Positions 1 through 9,586 are shown, counted from the first letter of the stretch. The stretch is 64,000 nucleotides of DNA from an uncultured bacterium (GCA_947643145.1 CANRVD010000004.1:38477-102476); one strand, 5' to 3'. Notes: a model not told the origin generated them from the sequence alone. Translations and numbers: made by a program.

Positions 1-247
1 GTACAAAGTCATATTCTGCTGCAATTCTTTCCAGATTTTGCTGCCCGCCTGCTTCCCCGTCCATTTCTCCTATGGTATATAAAAGCCCCACATTATCAAG
101 AAGCGACAGAGCAATGTGATATTGCTTTGCCGCCTCCTTTAACCACTCATAATGTTCGACAAACTTTTGATTTTTCAGAAATGTATTGGTAACCAATAGC
201 CCTTTTTTCCAAACAGGCAACATATTCCTGTCCAAATTATTTCTCAA
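1..247 (-). CDS. ATP-grasp (RimK-like) protein, N-terminal part only
   Basis: Only the first ~82 codons lie in the window; the gene runs off the left edge. The N-terminus (LLVTNTFLKNQKFVEHYEWL and on) resembles the pre-ATP-grasp segment of RimK-type ligases common in Clostridia; the catalytic ATP-grasp fold is outside the window, so the family call is inference. The likely start is a TTG (245-247) overlapping the ftsK stop as TTGA, with GGAGG seven bases upstream inside the ftsK end; an in-frame ATG lies at 221-223. The overlap implies translational coupling to ftsK. The substrate cannot be predicted. Confidence 0.55.
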   Translation of the reverse strand, partial: MRNNLDRNMLPVWKKGLLVTNTFLKNQKFVEHYEWLKEAAKQYHIALSLLDNVGLLYTIGEMDGEAGGQQNLERIAAEYDFV

Positions 248-3200
248 AACATTTCCTCCAGTCTTTCCTCGGTAGAGACAAACTCATCTTCCATTTCCCT
301 GACCATATTTTCTATTGCATTGTCAGAAACGACAGCCCCGCCGGAAAGCATCTGTTCAAATTCTTCGATTGTCATCAGCACCTTACGTGGCTTCGTTCCC
401 TCTGCCGGTCCTACAACCCCTGCCTTATTTAACTGGTCAATAATACGCCCGGCGCGGTTGAAACCAATCGAAAACTTTCTTTGAAGCTGTCCGGCTGCTG
501 CACGATCTGATTCGATTACAAACCTTCCTGCCTCTTCAAAATATTCATCCCGGTCATCCTGCGGCTTCTTCTCGGCTGCCGCCTCCTCCTTTGGCTCCTC
601 CACAATCTGTGTAACGGAATGGTCATATTCTGGTACCTCATTATTACTGCAAAGGAACTCCACTACATCGCTTACTTCCTTATCTGATACAAACGCACCC
701 TGCACACGTACCGGTTCGGAATAGCCTGACGGGAAGAACAGCATATCGCCCTTACCCAAAAGCTTCTCTGCACCGCCTTTATCCAAAATCGTTCTGGAAT
801 CAATTACAGAAGATACTGAAAAAGCAATGCGGGAAGGAATATTGGCCTTAATAACACCGGTAATGACATTTACGGAAGGTCTTTGCGTTGCCAGTACCAG
901 ATGGATTCCTGCTGCTCTTGCAAGCTGCGCCAGACGGCAGACAGCATCCTCTACCTCTTTTGATGCTACCATCATCAAGTCGGCAAACTCGTCCACAATA
1001 ACCACCAAATACGGCATTTTTCCATATCCAGAAGCCTCAGCATTTTCAACCTTCTTAATCTTCTCATTATATCCTGCAATATTCCTGACACCAAGCTCCT
1101 GAAACTTATTATAACGGTCCATCATCTCACGCACTGCCCAGTTTAATGCAGCAGCCGCTTCCTTCGGGTCAGTTACAACCGGACAGAACAGATGCGGAAT
1201 CCCGTTATAAACGCTAAGCTCAACTACCTTTGGGTCAATCATAATCAGCTTCACATCTTTTGGGTCTGCTTTGTATAAAATACTCATAATCAGCGTATTG
1301 ATACAAACCGATTTACCGGAACCTGTCGCTCCGGCTATCAGAAGATGCGGCATTTTTGCAATATCCGCCATAATCAACTTACCGGCAATATCCTTCCCCA
1401 CCGCAAAGGTAAGAGGCGATTTTGCATCAGTAAAAGCATCCCCCTCTAATAATTCCCTGAAATAAACCGAACTTGGCACTGGATTTGGTACTTCAATACC
1501 AACCGCTGCTTTTCCGGGAATCGGTGCTTCAATTCGGATGCTGGCGGCTGCCAGGCTCAGTTTCAAGTCATCTGCGAGATTTGTTATCTTATTTACCCTG
1601 ACACCCTGCTCCGGTAAAAGTTCATATCTTGTAACGGTCGGCCCACAAGTCACTGCTCCCATACGGACATTTACATTAAAGCTCTTTAGGGTATCCTGTA
1701 GCTTTGACGCCGTCATCCGCAGTTCCTCATCGGTGACACTGCCCTCCGTTTCCTTTGGCAGCGACAGCAGGGAAACCTCCGGAAACTCATATGGAATATC
1801 TTCTGCTGCCACTTTACTTTCATTTAATGCGTTAAAGGTATCCGAAGCAGAAACATAATTATCCCCGCCAATTTTTCCATGTGAAGCTGCCTGCTTTTTA
1901 GGCGTTTCCACATTTCTTACATTTGTTACAGGCTGTCCCTTCTGCCTTCCTGCCTCTGGCTTCTGGCTCGAAGGTGTCACATCTGTGACTTCCTCCTTTG
2001 GCGCAAAAGAAGCCATCGGCTTCTCCTCCGCCCTCTGCATCGCCTCGGCAAAAACTTCTGATTCCAGAAGATTTTCCTCCTGCTCCTCTTCCTTCTCCTC
2101 TGGAGCGGCAAAAGCATCAAACGTTACTTCACTTTCCTTTATCTCAATTGGTTTTTCGGTTAGTTCTTCTTCCTGTGTCTCCTCAAAAAGACTCACTTCT
2201 TCCGTCAAATGTTCTGCCAGAAGGTTTTCCTCTTCCAAAGATTTCTCCTGTACAAGATTTTCCTCTTCCAAAAGAGGCTCCTGCACAAGATTTTCGGATT
2301 CCCTGACCTTCTCCAGCGGATATTCCAGCACCTGAACCTGCTTATCCGCCTTTTCCCATGCCGTTTTTTTCTTTTTCCCAAACTTTTCATTTAATTCATT
2401 CCGGTAAATTGGTATTTCTTCCTTTATCAAAGGAGTAACCGTCTCCTCTGTAACAATGGCCTCCTGCACCGCTGCTTCTACCTGTACTGCCACTTCCGGC
2501 TCTTCCTTCTCTGCCACAGGGACAGCCTGTACCAGCTTCTTCCCACTTGCCTTTTTCTCTGCCTTCTCTGGTATCTCTTCCTTAACAGGAAACACTTCTG
2601 TCTCTTTTTCCATCGGCCTGTCCAGTCCATTGATTTTCTTCAAATCAAAGGTCTGTACCTTTGGTACTTTTTGCATTTCACGAGGCATAAAATTTCTCCG
2701 TCTTGCAGAAGCCGACCTGCTTCCACCATAACCATTAAAAACGCGGTAAGATGGCTCTCGGTATTCTTCATCCTGACTTACTTCCTGATACATCTCATTC
2801 ATTTCCTGACGGTATGCATTCCGTTTCCGAAGCATCCCCATCATTTCAATCCCATAAAATATGTACAGACACAGCAAAAGCAGCAGAAACAATATAATAC
2901 TTGCCCCAACACGTCCAAGGGCAGAGGAAAAAAATCCGCCTACCGCACGTCCAATCAGGCCGCCATTAAATTTTCCCTGTTTCATAACATTTCTACAACT
3001 TAAAAACATACACTCAAAAAAATTCTTGTGCATTACATGATTACTGATATAATATTCCGAAATAATCTGTTTTTGAAAAAGCAAATCGGAAAGTCCCATC
3101 AGTACCAGCACAATACCTCCAAAGCTGACGATTCTCCTTGGTACTCTCCTATCGCCTCTGTTGACCATACAAAAAACAAAGCCAATCAGGCAAAACAGCG

Positions 3201-3558
3201 GCAAAAACCATGCAAACCAGCCAAAAATACCAAAAAACAATCCGCCTGCCACAATTCCCGTATTTCCTGCAAGTCCCAAATAAGATAAATAAAGAAATAC
3301 AGACAAAAGAAGAATTACAAAAATAGTAATTCCTGTTTCAAATGCCCGATAATCCTGATATTCGTTGATTTTCTCCAAAGATTTTTTTCTGCCCTCAGCC
3401 GCTTTCCCATTCTGCTGGTTCTTCTTAGAACGGCCTGCTGTATTTCCACCTGAGCGATTTGCTGTTTTCCGGTCCGCCGTATTTTTCCCTGTCCTGCTGC
3501 CCACAGCTCCTGAGGTTTTCGTCTCTTTTGCAGATTTATTTGCTACAGCCATACTCAC
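244..3558 (-). CDS. ftsK: DNA translocase FtsK/SpoIIIE
   Basis: Membrane-anchored hexameric dsDNA pump that clears chromosome DNA from the division or sporulation septum. 1104 aa. A basic N-terminus is followed by about four membrane segments (near residues 76-95, 101-131, 144-161, 215-240), then a long acidic, Glu-rich linker with imperfect repeats around LLEEENLVQE. The C-terminal motor has Walker A GATGSGKS near residue 742, Walker B VVIVDEFADLM near 854, and a winged-helix gamma domain near 1036 (FNRAGRIIDQLNKAG) that would read KOPS/SRS-like sequences. It is longer than B. subtilis SpoIIIE because of the linker. A tepA-like gene lies two genes upstream, as in Bacillus. Its stop overlaps the next gene. 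Confidence 0.96.
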   Translation of the reverse strand: MSMAVANKSAKETKTSGAVGSRTGKNTADRKTANRSGGNTAGRSKKNQQNGKAAEGRKKSLEKINEYQDYRAFETGITIFVILLLSVFLYLSYLGLAGNTGIVAGGLFFGIFGWFAWFLPLFCLIGFVFCMVNRGDRRVPRRIVSFGGIVLVLMGLSDLLFQKQIISEYYISNHVMHKNFFECMFLSCRNVMKQGKFNGGLIGRAVGGFFSSALGRVGASIILFLLLLLCLYIFYGIEMMGMLRKRNAYRQEMNEMYQEVSQDEEYREPSYRVFNGYGGSRSASARRRNFMPREMQKVPKVQTFDLKKINGLDRPMEKETEVFPVKEEIPEKAEKKASGKKLVQAVPVAEKEEPEVAVQVEAAVQEAIVTEETVTPLIKEEIPIYRNELNEKFGKKKKTAWEKADKQVQVLEYPLEKVRESENLVQEPLLEEENLVQEKSLEEENLLAEHLTEEVSLFEETQEEELTEKPIEIKESEVTFDAFAAPEEKEEEQEENLLESEVFAEAMQRAEEKPMASFAPKEEVTDVTPSSQKPEAGRQKGQPVTNVRNVETPKKQAASHGKIGGDNYVSASDTFNALNESKVAAEDIPYEFPEVSLLSLPKETEGSVTDEELRMTASKLQDTLKSFNVNVRMGAVTCGPTVTRYELLPEQGVRVNKITNLADDLKLSLAAASIRIEAPIPGKAAVGIEVPNPVPSSVYFRELLEGDAFTDAKSPLTFAVGKDIAGKLIMADIAKMPHLLIAGATGSGKSVCINTLIMSILYKADPKDVKLIMIDPKVVELSVYNGIPHLFCPVVTDPKEAAAALNWAVREMMDRYNKFQELGVRNIAGYNEKIKKVENAEASGYGKMPYLVVIVDEFADLMMVASKEVEDAVCRLAQLARAAGIHLVLATQRPSVNVITGVIKANIPSRIAFSVSSVIDSRTILDKGGAEKLLGKGDMLFFPSGYSEPVRVQGAFVSDKEVSDVVEFLCSNNEVPEYDHSVTQIVEEPKEEAAAEKKPQDDRDEYFEEAGRFVIESDRAAAGQLQRKFSIGFNRAGRIIDQLNKAGVVGPAEGTKPRKVLMTIEEFEQMLSGGAVVSDNAIENMVREMEDEFVSTEERLEEMF

Positions 3559-3641
3559 TCCAATCTCCTTTAACTAAACTAATATGCCGCTTTTAATGGC
3601 ATTAACTTCCAAAAAAGGTTTGAAGTTCCACTAACGCATGC

Positions 3642-3731
3642 AAATACCATGCGAAGTGGAAACCAAGCCAAACCTAAGAAGAACGCAGAAACAGCGTTCT
3701 TCACATCGGATATACCGAGAACTTTCCTATA
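3642..3731. repeat. Palindromic repeat ending in gagaactttcctata (copy 1)
   Basis: Between ftsK and uppP there are two stem-loops. One is imperfect (TTCCACT ... AGTGGAA). The other is perfect: AAGAACGC-agaaaca-GCGTTCTT, followed by CACATCGGATATACC and the 15-mer GAGAACTTTCCTATA at 3717-3731. The same 15-mer, again preceded by a hairpin and CACAT, recurs at 28462-28476. The minus-strand copy supplies the TAG stop of uppP. Confidence 0.6.
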
Positions 3732-4611
3732 CGATGAAAAAATATGATATTGCCACGATTCCCATCAGTGCACAGTAAATGGCAAAATACCGGTATTTTT
3801 TTCCTCTGACCAGACTCATCATAAAACAAATGGAAAGGTATCCTACAACGGCAGCTACTACCGTAGCGATGATACAGGAAATAATATCCTGCTGTGAAAA
3901 CTTAAGTTCTCCCAAATCCTTTACTTCTAACAAGGCAGCTCCCATAACTGCAGGAATTGACATAATAAAGGAATACTTTACCGCAAACTTCTTCTCAAAT
4001 CCACAGAGCAGGCACGCTGTAATTGTTGTTCCAGAACGTGAGACTCCCGGCATAGTTGCCAGCCCCTGTGCAAGACCAACGACTGTTGCATCTCTATATG
4101 TTACCTCTTTCGGGCGCTTCTCCCCATCATCGGAAAAATCTGCAATCAGCAGAAACATTGCCGTTATCAGCAGACAGATTCCCGGTACTAAAATCATACC
4201 ATTTGCCAGTGAAATAATGTCAGACATTAAAATCCCTATAATTCCCGTTGGTATAGTTGAAACAATAATTAACACAACTAATTTACGGTAAGAGCTGCGA
4301 ACCACCCGGCGATACCCACATTCCCTGCGGGCAGCCTTTCGCACCAAAACCCCTATATTATAAAATATATCAAGTAAAATATGTACCCCTTCTACAATCA
4401 GGTGTTTGATATCCTTCCAAAACGCTATAAAGATTGCAAGAAGAGTTCCGAGATGAAGCATCACATCAAAAAAGATACCGCCATTCCCAAGGTCTACGCC
4501 CAATATTTCCTTTACAATCACCAGATGGCCTGAGCTGCTGACTGGTAAAAATTCCGCCGCCCCCTGAATAATTCCCAGAATTACTGCTTTCCAAATTGGC
4601 ATAAATAACAT
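3727..4611 (-). CDS. uppP: Undecaprenyl-diphosphatase UppP (BacA)
   Basis: Integral membrane enzyme that dephosphorylates undecaprenyl pyrophosphate so the lipid carrier can be reused in peptidoglycan synthesis. 294 aa, about eight hydrophobic segments. Family signatures are visible: the N-terminal QGAAEFLPVSSSGHL block near residue 16 and the second block MPGVSRSGTT near residue 192, which together form the active site. A hydrophilic insert around residues 95-110 (VRKAARRECGYRR) lies between them. Length is slightly above the usual 265-280. The stop codon falls in the short repeat at 3717-3731, so the last residues may differ from relatives. Confidence 0.95.
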   Translation of the reverse strand: MLFMPIWKAVILGIIQGAAEFLPVSSSGHLVIVKEILGVDLGNGGIFFDVMLHLGTLLAIFIAFWKDIKHLIVEGVHILLDIFYNIGVLVRKAARRECGYRRVVRSSYRKLVVLIIVSTIPTGIIGILMSDIISLANGMILVPGICLLITAMFLLIADFSDDGEKRPKEVTYRDATVVGLAQGLATMPGVSRSGTTITACLLCGFEKKFAVKYSFIMSIPAVMGAALLEVKDLGELKFSQQDIISCIIATVVAAVVGYLSICFMMSLVRGKKYRYFAIYCALMGIVAISYFFIV

Positions 4612-4706
4612 CCTTTCCTATATAAAGCTTTTTCTTCTTTTTATACATTCTTCTTATTATAACTTCATTTGCCATGAAAGTAAAGCCACGAAGACGAGAA
4701 TAACGC

Positions 4707-4811
4707 TTACATTGTGATAACCATTAGATATCCCTGCTGTTCAAGCTCATCAACCATCGCAAGGAACAGCAGTTCATCTACTGCGGCAGAAAAAACCAGC
4801 CGTAGCTGCCG
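4707..4811 (-). pseudogene. Possible C-terminal gene remnant next to a MITE
   Basis: A 34-codon open stretch ends in TAA and reads like the helical tail of a protein (AAVDELLFLAMVDELEQQGY). It has no start codon or ribosome site, and its 5' end abuts the terminal repeat of the MITE at 4821-4982. Part of its DNA also resembles repeat interiors (CGGCAGCTACGGCTG), so it may be repeat sequence rather than a gene. Weakly supported. Confidence 0.2.
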
Positions 4812-4820
4812 CTACGTTGC

Positions 4821-4982
4821 TATTACTAAGGCGGTTAAATATCGAATGAATTTTACGCAGAATAAATTTTTATCTGCAAGGCGGAAGATTGAGCTGTAGT
4901 GAGTGCTACAGCGATTGATGACAACGCAGCAGATAGAAATTTAGGCAAGTAAAAACATCGACATTTAACCGCCTTAGTAATA
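4821..4982. mobile_element. MITE-like element with 20-bp terminal inverted repeats
   Basis: The 162-bp segment is bounded by perfect 20-bp inverted repeats (TATTACTAAGGCGGTTAAAT and its complement). It codes for nothing convincing. The interior contains TTTATCTGCAAGGC and AACGCAGCAGATA motifs that also occur in the element at 5747-5920. A solo copy of the same terminal repeat lies at 15180-15199. With flanking sequence it fills the 400-bp gap between the tepA-like gene and uppP. Confidence 0.8.
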
Positions 4983-5011
4983 AGTGCCATAAGAAGAAAA
5001 CCATTATACAG

Positions 5012-5668
5012 TTATAGCGAATGTTCTTTCTGGATGCATTCGTGCAAAACCTTCAGGGCGTCGCTGATACCGCCTACCTGCTGGTACAGGCCCGCACGAA
5101 CGGCTTCCTCACCAACAAAAATCGTTCCAAGGTCTCTGCTAAGAATCCCCGGAGCAACCATCCATTCCTGAATCTGTTCCTTCGATGCCTTAGAATGTCC
5201 GGCAATAAAGCGTGTAATCCGCTCCTGAATCAACTGAAAATACTCATACGTCTGCGGTGCTCCCAAAACCGGACCATTCATGCGTACCGGATGAATAATA
5301 ACCGTTGCACTTGGTGCAATCACCGTATAATCTGCCGCCACCGACAACGGCACTCCAATAGAATGGCTGTCACCAATGACAAGGGCAACCGTCGGTTTGC
5401 TAAGCGAGGCAATAAACTCTGCCAGTGCCAGCCCACAGGATACATCCCCACCCACCGTATTAATCAGAAAGAGTACCCCGTCAATTTCTTCCGTCTCCTC
5501 TATCTTCGTCAAAATCGGAAGCAGATGCTCGTACTTTGTCGTCTTTGTCCGTTCCTGTGCATTTTCATGCCCTTCAATCTCCCCAATAATGGATACCATC
5601 CATATGCTATGCCCTTCCTCTTCACTTTTCAGTACAGTAATGCCTAATTCCTTAATATCCTCTTCCAT
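5012..5668 (-). CDS. ClpP/SDH-clan serine protease, TepA-like
   Basis: Cytoplasmic ClpP-fold protease related to B. subtilis TepA (translocation-enhancing protein). 218 aa. Visible features: INTVGGDVSCGLALAEFI helix-strand element near residue 88, nucleophile region GDSHSIGVPLS near residue 119 (Ser in HSIG), and the catalytic His in VIIHPVRMNG near residue 145. The C-terminal handle region includes LSRDLGTIFVGEEAVRAGL. Proximity to the ftsK/spoIIIE gene matches the Bacillus order. Function is inferred from family; clear Ser and His are present, so it should be active. Confidence 0.88.
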   Translation of the reverse strand: MEEDIKELGITVLKSEEEGHSIWMVSIIGEIEGHENAQERTKTTKYEHLLPILTKIEETEEIDGVLFLINTVGGDVSCGLALAEFIASLSKPTVALVIGDSHSIGVPLSVAADYTVIAPSATVIIHPVRMNGPVLGAPQTYEYFQLIQERITRFIAGHSKASKEQIQEWMVAPGILSRDLGTIFVGEEAVRAGLYQQVGGISDALKVLHECIQKEHSL

Positions 5669-5746
5669 TACAGCTATTTCCTCCTACCTGATATGCCAGC
5701 TATTACAATAGAAATTAAATTCTTTCATATAAAACTTAATACCTGC

Positions 5747-5920
5747 TGTACTAGTGTACCGACATGTTGGTATTTAGCAAAACAACGCAGGATATTTGTT
5801 TATCTGCAAGGCAAATTTTTGACGGCGTAACGGTGGCTACGGCTAAAAAATTTAACGTAGCAGATGTACAAATAGACAAGTTTGTTTGCCTAATTATGAA
5901 TGAGACAAGACACTAGTACA
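5747..5920. mobile_element. MITE-like element with 11-bp terminal inverted repeats
   Basis: 174 bp bounded by perfect 11-bp inverted repeats TGTACTAGTGT / ACACTAGTACA. The interior has AACGCAGGATATTTGTTTATCTGCAAGGC and ACGTAGCAGAT, related to the interior of the 4821-4982 element, and the right end reads ATGAGACAAGACACTAGTAC. A partial relative lies at about 12001-12121. It fills most of the gap between the Gx-type gene and the tepA-like gene. Confidence 0.75.
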
Positions 5921-5933
5921 TCGAATAATAAAA

Positions 5934-5963
5934 ATACTGCATAAGAATTATATTATGCAGTAT
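5934..5963 (-). terminator. Intrinsic terminator downstream of the Gx-type gene
   Basis: Perfect 11-bp stem ATACTGCATAA / TTATGCAGTAT with an 8-nt loop. Read on the minus strand it is followed by TTTTTATTATT, as expected for termination after the gene at 6075-6578. Confidence 0.75.
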
Positions 5964-6074
5964 CTCTATTATTATGTATGAATCAGATGTCCAAAGACTG
6001 TTTTGTACATACTTCGTCAATCTATTGTAATAAATTGGCAAAGCCAATACACCAAGTATCTTTTAGCATTTGAT

Positions 6075-6578
6075 TCAGATATCAGATATCACACCATGCA
6101 GTCTTTTTACTAACAGCGCTGCTACAAATCCAATGCAGGCTCCTGCGATACAGCCTGCTACCAAAAGAAAAGGAAGATAATACAGCAGGATTCCCTTTTG
6201 CTGCAAGATAAGAACCGCCACCGCAATCTGCCCGATATTATGGCAGACACCTCCGGCAATACTTATTCCATACACCGAAAACTTCTTTGTATACTTTAAA
6301 GCAGCCATCACCAAGAAGCTGAACGTTCCACCCGCCAGACTGTACAGCATCATAGACAGGTTTCCAAACGTAAGTCCTGACAGCACAATACGGACTATCG
6401 CAATGCCAAAGGTCTGCTTTAAGGAAGCTTCGTAAAGACAAAGTACGACAACAATATTGGAAAGTCCGATTTTAATTCCGGGTATCCCAAGTGAAATCGG
6501 AAGTAATGATTCTATATAACTTAACACAAATGCTACAGCGACAAACATTCCCATACGGGTTATTTTTTGTATCTTCAT
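6075..6578 (-). CDS. Gx transporter family / heptaprenyl diphosphate synthase component I-like membrane protein
   Basis: Small integral membrane protein, 167 aa from the chosen ATG, which has GGGAGG six bases upstream; an upstream in-frame start has no ribosome site. About five hydrophobic segments. It matches the family annotated as Gx transporter or HepS-like (Hpre_diP_synt_I): GIPGIKIGLSNIVVV near residue 30 and GGVCHNIGQIAVA near residue 108 are the typical conserved blocks. Transport substrate is unknown. Relatives often sit beside a NusG-II domain protein or apbE; here apbE is 20 kb away. Its leader carries an element shared with pdxT and the PBP gene. Confidence 0.8.
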   Translation of the reverse strand: MKIQKITRMGMFVAVAFVLSYIESLLPISLGIPGIKIGLSNIVVVLCLYEASLKQTFGIAIVRIVLSGLTFGNLSMMLYSLAGGTFSFLVMAALKYTKKFSVYGISIAGGVCHNIGQIAVAVLILQQKGILLYYLPFLLVAGCIAGACIGFVAALLVKRLHGVISDI

Positions 6579-6609
6579 ACTAATCCTCCCTGCCGCTCTT
6601 TGCAACACA

Positions 6610-6646
6610 ACAATAGATTGCAGCCTTCACCAGCAAACCTATTGTC
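6610..6646 (-). repeat. Shared leader element, copy 1
   Basis: On the minus strand AATAGGTTTGCTGGTGAAGGCTGCAATCTATTG lies just upstream of the ribosome site. Near-identical sequence precedes pdxT (44621-44655), and a diverged copy precedes the PBP gene (55780-55810). The ends can pair (ATAGG...TTTGC with GCAA...CCTAT-like sequence), giving a small stem. Confidence 0.55.
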
Positions 6647-6737
6647 ATGAATAGTAATGAAAAATGCTGCTTTTGCACTTTTCTAAAGAATTGGCCTAAT
6701 TTTACCTGGGCGGTGCTTTTGCCGCCTTAATGAACCT

Positions 6738-9440
6738 TCATTCTTTACTCCCTTTCTCATTCAAAATATAATTGCTGCACATATAGTCTGAAATATAGAA
6801 AAGCAGGCACTTATCGTCAAAAGTATGATAGAAAATCACCTTTGTCTTATTCACCTCATACGCCATCATCTGCTCATCTAAAATCAGCGCCTCACCATAC
6901 CGTTCCGTAAGCCTTGACAGGATTGCCTTGGTATCTGACGGCAAAAGCAGATACACACCCATATTGACAAACCCTTTAAAGAAATAGTAATAAATACTAT
7001 GTACTCCGTTGCCTTTGCTCCCCTGTCCAAAAATCAAGCTCTTGGTTTCCTTTTCATATGCCAGAATGACAGGTTTTTCTTCCAAAAAGGTCGAATTATT
7101 AAAAGTCTCACCCCAGTCATATTCCATAAAACCATTGTCGCGGAAAAAGTCGACAATCACTGCTTTTTTGCTGGAAATTGGATATTCCACAGAAAGATAC
7201 TGCTTATAACGCCTGTAAAAATCACGCACAATCAAAGCAGCTTTTTCTGTATTTGGATTTCTCTTTTCTCCTGCCGCCCTTCCGTCAATCGGCGGTATCC
7301 AGCCAGGCGGTGACATATGCTCAATAAATACATTGGCAATCTTTTCATCAAACTCTGTTCCTCTGCCTTTATAAATAATGTTTAATGCCTTGTCAATCTC
7401 CCATGCATCCTTATACTGGCGCTTACTGGTCAACGCATCAAATACATCGGCAATTTTAATTATCTTGGCAAAAAGATGCAGCTCGTCTCCCTTTAGACCA
7501 TCCGGGTATCCCTTTCCGTCAATCCGCTCATGGTGGTGGCGTACACCGTCAATAATCTCTTCGCTGATTCCCACCTCAGATAACATCTCAGCGCCACGAA
7601 TCGTATGGTACTTCATCTGCTCGAAATCACTCTGTGTATAAACACTCTGTTTATTTAAAACGTAATCAGATACGCCAATCTTTCCAATGTCATGTAAAAG
7701 CGCTGTAAATTCCAAATCAAACTGGTCATTCCTGCTCAGATTCAGCCAGATTCCGATATCCTTGGAAATGCTGGCTACACGCTGTGAATGACCCGCTGTA
7801 ACAGGGTCTTTCGCATCAATTACAGAAATCATCAACGACAGCATGGAAAAATACATCCTCTGATGCTCTCCGCGCTCATGCTGTGCCTTGAAATAAATAT
7901 ACATAGAAAACAGCATCATTGAAATATAAGATGCCTTCTGCGGCTTTAACTTTTTCTTTAAGCCAATTACCGTATAAGTCACAACTTCCGATTCCACATC
8001 AAAGACCGGAAGCGGCACAAATGCCACGTAATTGATTCCCTGAAACAGATTTGACCTCGTCTGTATGACCGAAGAACTTGTACCGCCTTTTTCCTGCCAG
8101 AATTCATTCTCCACAAAACGTCTTCCCCTGTGGTTCTCTGCTGACAGCTCTTTTAAAAGAAACGATTCCTTATCCATAACAGGAAGCAGGAGTGAAGCAG
8201 AAATATCTTCTTCAATCTCATTCCGGTTTTTCATCAGATATTCTGAATATGAAACAGAATGTTCAATATCCATAATTGTCTTCGTAAAACGGATTACCGC
8301 ATCAATCGGCAGGTTTCTTGCAACAATGCGCCTCAGCCAGTGTTTCACTAACAGCATTATCAGCAACGTACCTGTTAATGCAATTGTAAATTCTATCACT
8401 GGCAGATAACAGATATTCTTTCCTATCAGCCAAAAGTTTACTAAAAATAAAATTCCCGTTTCTGCCACATATACTAAAATACATATCAATTCTGACAAAA
8501 AGACAATGACAAGACCCAGCAGTAAAATACCTGCTAATATTAAGCATAGCTTTTCCTGAAAAAGAAGTGTCGGCGTAGTTGCTGCATTCTGAATTGTTGC
8601 CAGAACATCAATATAGTAACTTGCCAAATCCTGTGTATCACTTACCTCATTAGCATATTTTGACAAAGAATTTCTATCCTGAAAAAATACAATAGCATTC
8701 TCATATTTGTCCGTATTTTTATACTTTTTGGCAATATCATAAAAAGCATCCAGACTAAGGTATGTAATGCCAAATTCAGATGCCTGTCTGGTACGGATTG
8801 TCCCATCCTCTGAAGCATGCAGCGTATGTGTCTCACCAGACTTTTCCCTGTAAAGATAGGTTTGGTTCTCTTCATCATACTTAATAGAACCTCCATCCAT
8901 TGTCATATAAAAATAAGGCAGGAAATTTCTGGAATATCTTGCTTCCCCTAAGATTTCAAAATGATTTTCACTACCATAATATCTATCTACAAATTTAATC
9001 TGTCCACAATTATCTTCTTTATAATAATAACCCGTATTTCGTGTACTGTAATGCCAAAATACATTTCCCGCTTCACGAAATGCAGGCATACATTTTCTTT
9101 CTGCCGTAACATCGGAAAGCAAGTCCGTCCCCAAAACAAAAACTCCTCTTGCCGAAGGTAACGTATTAGTTACCAGCCCTTTTATCTTTTCAATCTGTTT
9201 ATTTTCCATCTCTTCTTTTGCTTCATCCGACAAGCCATTATCCGAAATGGATGGAATCGTAATAACATATATATCATTTTTTAATGGAAGCATTTCTTCC
9301 TTTTCCAGATATTCCGTATAAAAATTTTCTTCAATATCTTCATCTAAATAGCGGAATCCATGCACCAAAAATATACTTAGAAAAAAACAGAGCGCCAATA
9401 CGATAAACAGACGTAAATCCCTTTTTAATATCTTTCTCAT
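6738..9440 (-). CDS. Membrane-bound HD-GYP cyclic-di-GMP phosphodiesterase
   Basis: 900 aa from the ATG with GGAG upstream. Predicted signal-response enzyme that hydrolyses cyclic di-GMP. One N-terminal membrane segment (about residues 11-29) precedes a ~280-residue extracytoplasmic sensor region, a cluster of about three membrane helices (about 300-375), a GAF-like stretch, and the HD-GYP domain at roughly 540-700 with HDIGKIG, KYHTIRGAEML, HHHERIDGKGYPDG and ADVFDALTSKRQY, so all key metal ligands are present. About 160 further residues after HD-GYP form an unrecognised domain. Ligand unknown; the sensor loosely resembles CHASE2 layout. Confidence 0.9.
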   Translation of the reverse strand: MRKILKRDLRLFIVLALCFFLSIFLVHGFRYLDEDIEENFYTEYLEKEEMLPLKNDIYVITIPSISDNGLSDEAKEEMENKQIEKIKGLVTNTLPSARGVFVLGTDLLSDVTAERKCMPAFREAGNVFWHYSTRNTGYYYKEDNCGQIKFVDRYYGSENHFEILGEARYSRNFLPYFYMTMDGGSIKYDEENQTYLYREKSGETHTLHASEDGTIRTRQASEFGITYLSLDAFYDIAKKYKNTDKYENAIVFFQDRNSLSKYANEVSDTQDLASYYIDVLATIQNAATTPTLLFQEKLCLILAGILLLGLVIVFLSELICILVYVAETGILFLVNFWLIGKNICYLPVIEFTIALTGTLLIMLLVKHWLRRIVARNLPIDAVIRFTKTIMDIEHSVSYSEYLMKNRNEIEEDISASLLLPVMDKESFLLKELSAENHRGRRFVENEFWQEKGGTSSSVIQTRSNLFQGINYVAFVPLPVFDVESEVVTYTVIGLKKKLKPQKASYISMMLFSMYIYFKAQHERGEHQRMYFSMLSLMISVIDAKDPVTAGHSQRVASISKDIGIWLNLSRNDQFDLEFTALLHDIGKIGVSDYVLNKQSVYTQSDFEQMKYHTIRGAEMLSEVGISEEIIDGVRHHHERIDGKGYPDGLKGDELHLFAKIIKIADVFDALTSKRQYKDAWEIDKALNIIYKGRGTEFDEKIANVFIEHMSPPGWIPPIDGRAAGEKRNPNTEKAALIVRDFYRRYKQYLSVEYPISSKKAVIVDFFRDNGFMEYDWGETFNNSTFLEEKPVILAYEKETKSLIFGQGSKGNGVHSIYYYFFKGFVNMGVYLLLPSDTKAILSRLTERYGEALILDEQMMAYEVNKTKVIFYHTFDDKCLLFYISDYMCSNYILNEKGSKE

Positions 9441-9586
9441 ATTATCTCCAATCTGCCACTTCCCATGCAAATAATTACTACTTTAAAACAATATAGCCAC
9501 TGTCCCCTTCTTCCCATTCTTATACCTGCCATAATACCAGTTCATATATGCATTTCCACTCTGTCATCCAGTGTTCCGGTACTTTT

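Noticed and set aside
2205..2394. Open frames on both strands inside the Glu-rich linker of ftsK
   Set aside because: They are shadows of the repetitive linker-coding sequence and lack ribosome sites; the FtsK frame is continuous and family-like.
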